NCBI GenBank assembly: GCA_028752905.1
Contig: JAQNBH010000009.1
Coordinates: forward strand, 29,928,976 to 29,992,975
Direction: 5' to 3'
Source of the DNA: Cladorhizidae sp. MBARI D1340-BT2
Lineage: Eukaryota > Porifera > Demospongiae > Poecilosclerida > Cladorhizidae
DNA length: 64,000 nt
Shown here: piece after piece, positions 61,612 through 64,000 of the stretch
How positions within the stretch are numbered: position 1 is the first letter of the stretch
Layout of the letters: each line of letters opens with the position of its first letter
Made by a program: the position numbers and the translations under genes
The notes under the pieces: model-generated
The model's database searches: none
Seen by the model: the letters and a program-made list of their open reading frames with translations, nothing else
Told to the model about the DNA's origin: nothing

Positions 61612-61965
61612 CTGTCATAACAATCACTCCATTACTGCCTCCACACAACCACAAGTCACCTCACAAATAATTATAAACTTCAGCAATAATAATATATTCT
61701 TGGACTATATTACTGCCTCCACAACCACAAGGGACGTCACAAATATGATAAAATCCAGATTACTCTAACATAAGGTATGAAGAGATTTATAGCTTAGTTT
61801 TGCAAGAAAATGTGCTGCTATATAGCATCAGTTATTTATCACAATTTGGCTGTCCCTTCTGGAGGCAGTAATGTAGGGATTGTTAGCCAAGAATATATTA
61901 TTGCTGAAGTTTATGAGGTTCCTTATGGTAGTGTGGAGGCAGTAATGGAGTGATTGTTATGACAG
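61612..61965. mobile_element. hairpin MITE nested in right arm
   Basis: Mirror copy of 54353-54705: starts CTGTCATAACAATCACTCCA, ends TGGAGTGATTGTTATGACAG. Present at the matching place in both arms, so it inserted before the inverted duplication. Confidence 0.82.
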
Positions 61966-62164
61966 CACAATATCAAAGCCAACCATATATGTCCTTTTAT
62001 TTAGTAAAAAAAATTTACATATTACTTGTTCCCACTATATTTTAAAGCTTTCGTGAATTGGAATACTGTTTTGATGCTATATATGCCTGCAATGCCCACA
62101 TGAAGAGGAGTGTCCTGATCAGACCTAGTCCAGGTTACTCCCCAGGTCAAGTTGATATGCATGC

Positions 62165-62374
62165 ATGACAAGTTTGGGACAGATTGGTCCAGTGGTTTGG
62201 AATGCCATAAGGAACAATCCTAAAATGCTTCCCCCATCAGTAACTACATTCAGCAATCCTTCTTTGATTCTTCACTGCAAAAGCCATACCCTCAATCCAC
62301 TGCATCTAACACAGCGATTTGGTAAAGGATCGATCAATTTGGGTTGCGCACGCCTTTCAAAGATGGCATCTTAG
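62165..62374 (+). other. small open frame shared by both palindrome arms, right copy
   Basis: 69 codons starting MTSLGQIGPVVWNAIRNNPK, the counterpart of 53952-54152 and equally unrecognised. The C-terminus differs (LSKMAS against RRSS). Confidence 0.3.
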
Positions 62375-62497
62375 ACGAACTATATATGCATAAATCAACT
62401 TTTTTTAGTAGCTCTCTAAAGCGATACCAAAAGGCACCTTCCCAGATAACGCTCTACAAAATGGCATAAAAATAAATGAAATCTATGCAGCCAATAA

Positions 62498-62542
62498 GAT
62501 CATGATGATGATGATGATGATAATGATGATGATGATGATGCT
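62498..62542. repeat. (GAT)n microsatellite, right arm copy
   Basis: ATGATGATGATGATGATAAT-type run mirroring 53793-53828, with a different number of units. Confidence 0.85.
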
Positions 62543-64000
62543 GATGATGATTTTACGGATAATTTTTTCCTACCCTTTTTTAAGTTTGGAGAACTGCGCT
62601 TCTGTGTGCTATATTGTTGGAAGGATTTCTGCGACATCCTTTTTTTAGGGTCTGTATAGGGATAGAATCGAGTATATGGCGAGTTTTAGTTTGTTGCTGA
62701 ATGATCTCTGACCTGCCAAACCTACATGAGAGTGCTAACGCATTTTAAAATGCAGGCTAAACTTTTAGGCTAGTACATAGGGGAATTTAGACGCTACATA
62801 TATACACAGATTAAATTGAATAATTTTTTTGTTAATTTTAATAAACAGGTTACCAATCCTAATCTTATGCACTATAATTATAATAATTAAAATGCATAAA
62901 ATCAGGTAATTACAGGCCCATCTGATTTGCTTAAAATCATGTAGCAAATATTTTCAGATGGGAGATTTTGGGTATAGACCTCATTGGTCCATTTGCAGCC
63001 ACAGACGAAGGCCATATATATGTCTGCACTGTTACAGATCTCTTTACCAAGTGGGTATTTTCTCGGCCAATAAAGTCCAAATCAGCTGGTGATGTCGCAA
63101 GCATTCTACTCGAGCTGATCTACAGTTATGGTCCTCCCTAAAAAATTATAATGGATCAGGGGCGTGAATTTATAAACCAGGTAACTAACTTAATAAAACT
63201 GTTGCCATCTGTGTTTATGAAATGACATGTATGTGGTCTGAGAAGTGAAAATTAATCAAGGAAAATGTGTTGGATTTGTTTACAAGAGCAAAGTTAGACT
63301 ATTCAGTACAAGGCAGACTTAACACAATTTAAGATAACTTTATTATCGATTTCAGCTTGATTCTCTGGAAATTTCCTCCTGCTTCCTTTTGATAAATATT
63401 GATGTAGAGTAATGTTTCTGTTTGTGTGAACTTATTTATAACTCAGCTCAATGATGTTGTCTTGACTGCTTTTGGAGTGAAGCAGATGGTATGTTCAGCA
63501 TATCACCCTCAGAGCAATGGCCAAGATGAGCGGCCTAATCAAACTCTTAAGAGGCCACTGTCCAAGTATATAAATGATGCTCAATCTGACTGGAACAAGT
63601 AAGCTACCAATATTTAATAATTATTTTTCAATATTGACAGTTTGTTAATAAATAGAGAGATTTCTACTATTACCACCACATTCCAATAGATGCCAATAAT
63701 CACATTTCATGCTAGTCTGTGATTACCCCAGAATATCTCACCATAATCTCTCCAATGAATCCTCTCACACTGAAACACACACACACTCACTCACGCACAC
63801 ACACATATAAAATTATGAATAGGCATAAAAAATAGTACTTATTGCTACCGTATTGCTACAAAATTTGATTAAGTTTTGCGAGTGCATTGTTATTCGTAAA
63901 ACATACTCGCAATCTTTTTTATGGCACAAAACATTCCGCGTGCATATTGCAGCCAAAAGCCAAACGGTTTACTAGCGAGAAAGAAGCTGACTACAGTGTG

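Larger units (their letters stand above)
58489..64000. repeat. giant palindrome, right arm (continues past window)
   Basis: Reverse complement of 52305-57905 with scattered substitutions and indels. The last bases of the window still match (position 64000 pairs with 52305), so the palindrome is longer than seen here. Confidence 0.97.
59830..64000 (+). pseudogene. right-arm integrase gene, five exons visible, runs off window
   Basis: Mirror copy of the left-arm gene on the plus strand: exons 59830-59931 (KIEYFLKNGKYSCDMSAKEQ), 60899-61078 (SSDEHQMLLREANGAHQGQK), 61420-61502 (HHKCQKMQMIKMIAPELHPI), 62958-63180 (WEILGIDLIGPF, VCTVTDLFTKWVFSRP, then DQGREF intact) and 63447-63598 (AYHPQSNGQDERPNQTL). 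The catalytic Glu in DER and the GT donor at 63599 are intact here, unlike the left copy. Broken by the shared TAA at 63139-63141 and a 2-base difference near the start of exon 3 that shifts frame. The two C-terminal exons should lie beyond 64000. Confidence 0.8.

Overview
This is AT-rich, intron-containing eukaryotic DNA, most likely from an invertebrate animal. The short introns (about 55-60 bp) with clean GT/AG borders, a Death-fold exon, and Penelope, piggyBac, hAT and Ty3/gypsy relics together suggest a sponge (demosponge) or similar early-branching metazoan. That assignment is an inference from gene content and no single marker proves it. There is no bacterial operon structure, CRISPR array, rRNA or convincing tRNA.

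Layout. 0.3-1.7 kb: decayed CobW/G3E-GTPase-like gene. 7.8-12.6 kb: complete but degenerate Ty3/gypsy LTR element with matched LTRs and a 5-bp target duplication; its integrase remnant lies upstream of reverse transcriptase (Gmr1-like order). 13.5-18.3 kb: four tandem-repeat arrays, one about 1.4 kb of a 32-bp unit. 19.5, 22.6 and 36.4 kb: three copies of one hairpin (foldback) element. 24.0-29.4 kb: a dead hAT-family element followed directly by a dead piggyBac transposase. 31-35 kb: a pogo/Tigger-like relic and a minus-strand LTR-element gag whose N-terminal part is about 43 copies of a 30-bp (10-residue) Lys/Glu-rich repeat. 39.1 kb: a Death-domain exon. 42.0-46.1 kb: a host-like gene fragment built from five tandem copies of a two-exon module. 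46.4-51.2 kb: a 31-bp minisatellite, a second gag fragment with primer-binding site and probable LTR, a Penelope-like element with a GIY-YIG domain, and about 1.4 kb of compound trinucleotide microsatellite.

51.5-64 kb: the most striking object is a giant imperfect palindrome. Arms of at least 5.5 kb (52305-57905 and 58489 to the window end) flank a spacer of about 0.58 kb. Each arm carries the same multi-exon Ty3/gypsy-type (Ginger/KRBA2-like) integrase gene, the two pointing outward, with matching splice sites. The arms differ by roughly 4-7% in the exons compared by eye. They share one in-frame stop but carry different private lesions. Each arm also contains a smaller nested hairpin element.

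Most coding sequence here belongs to mobile elements, nearly all broken. The only host-gene candidates are the CobW-like pseudogene, the Death-fold exon and the repeated-exon gene; the last two share a strand and may belong to one gene.
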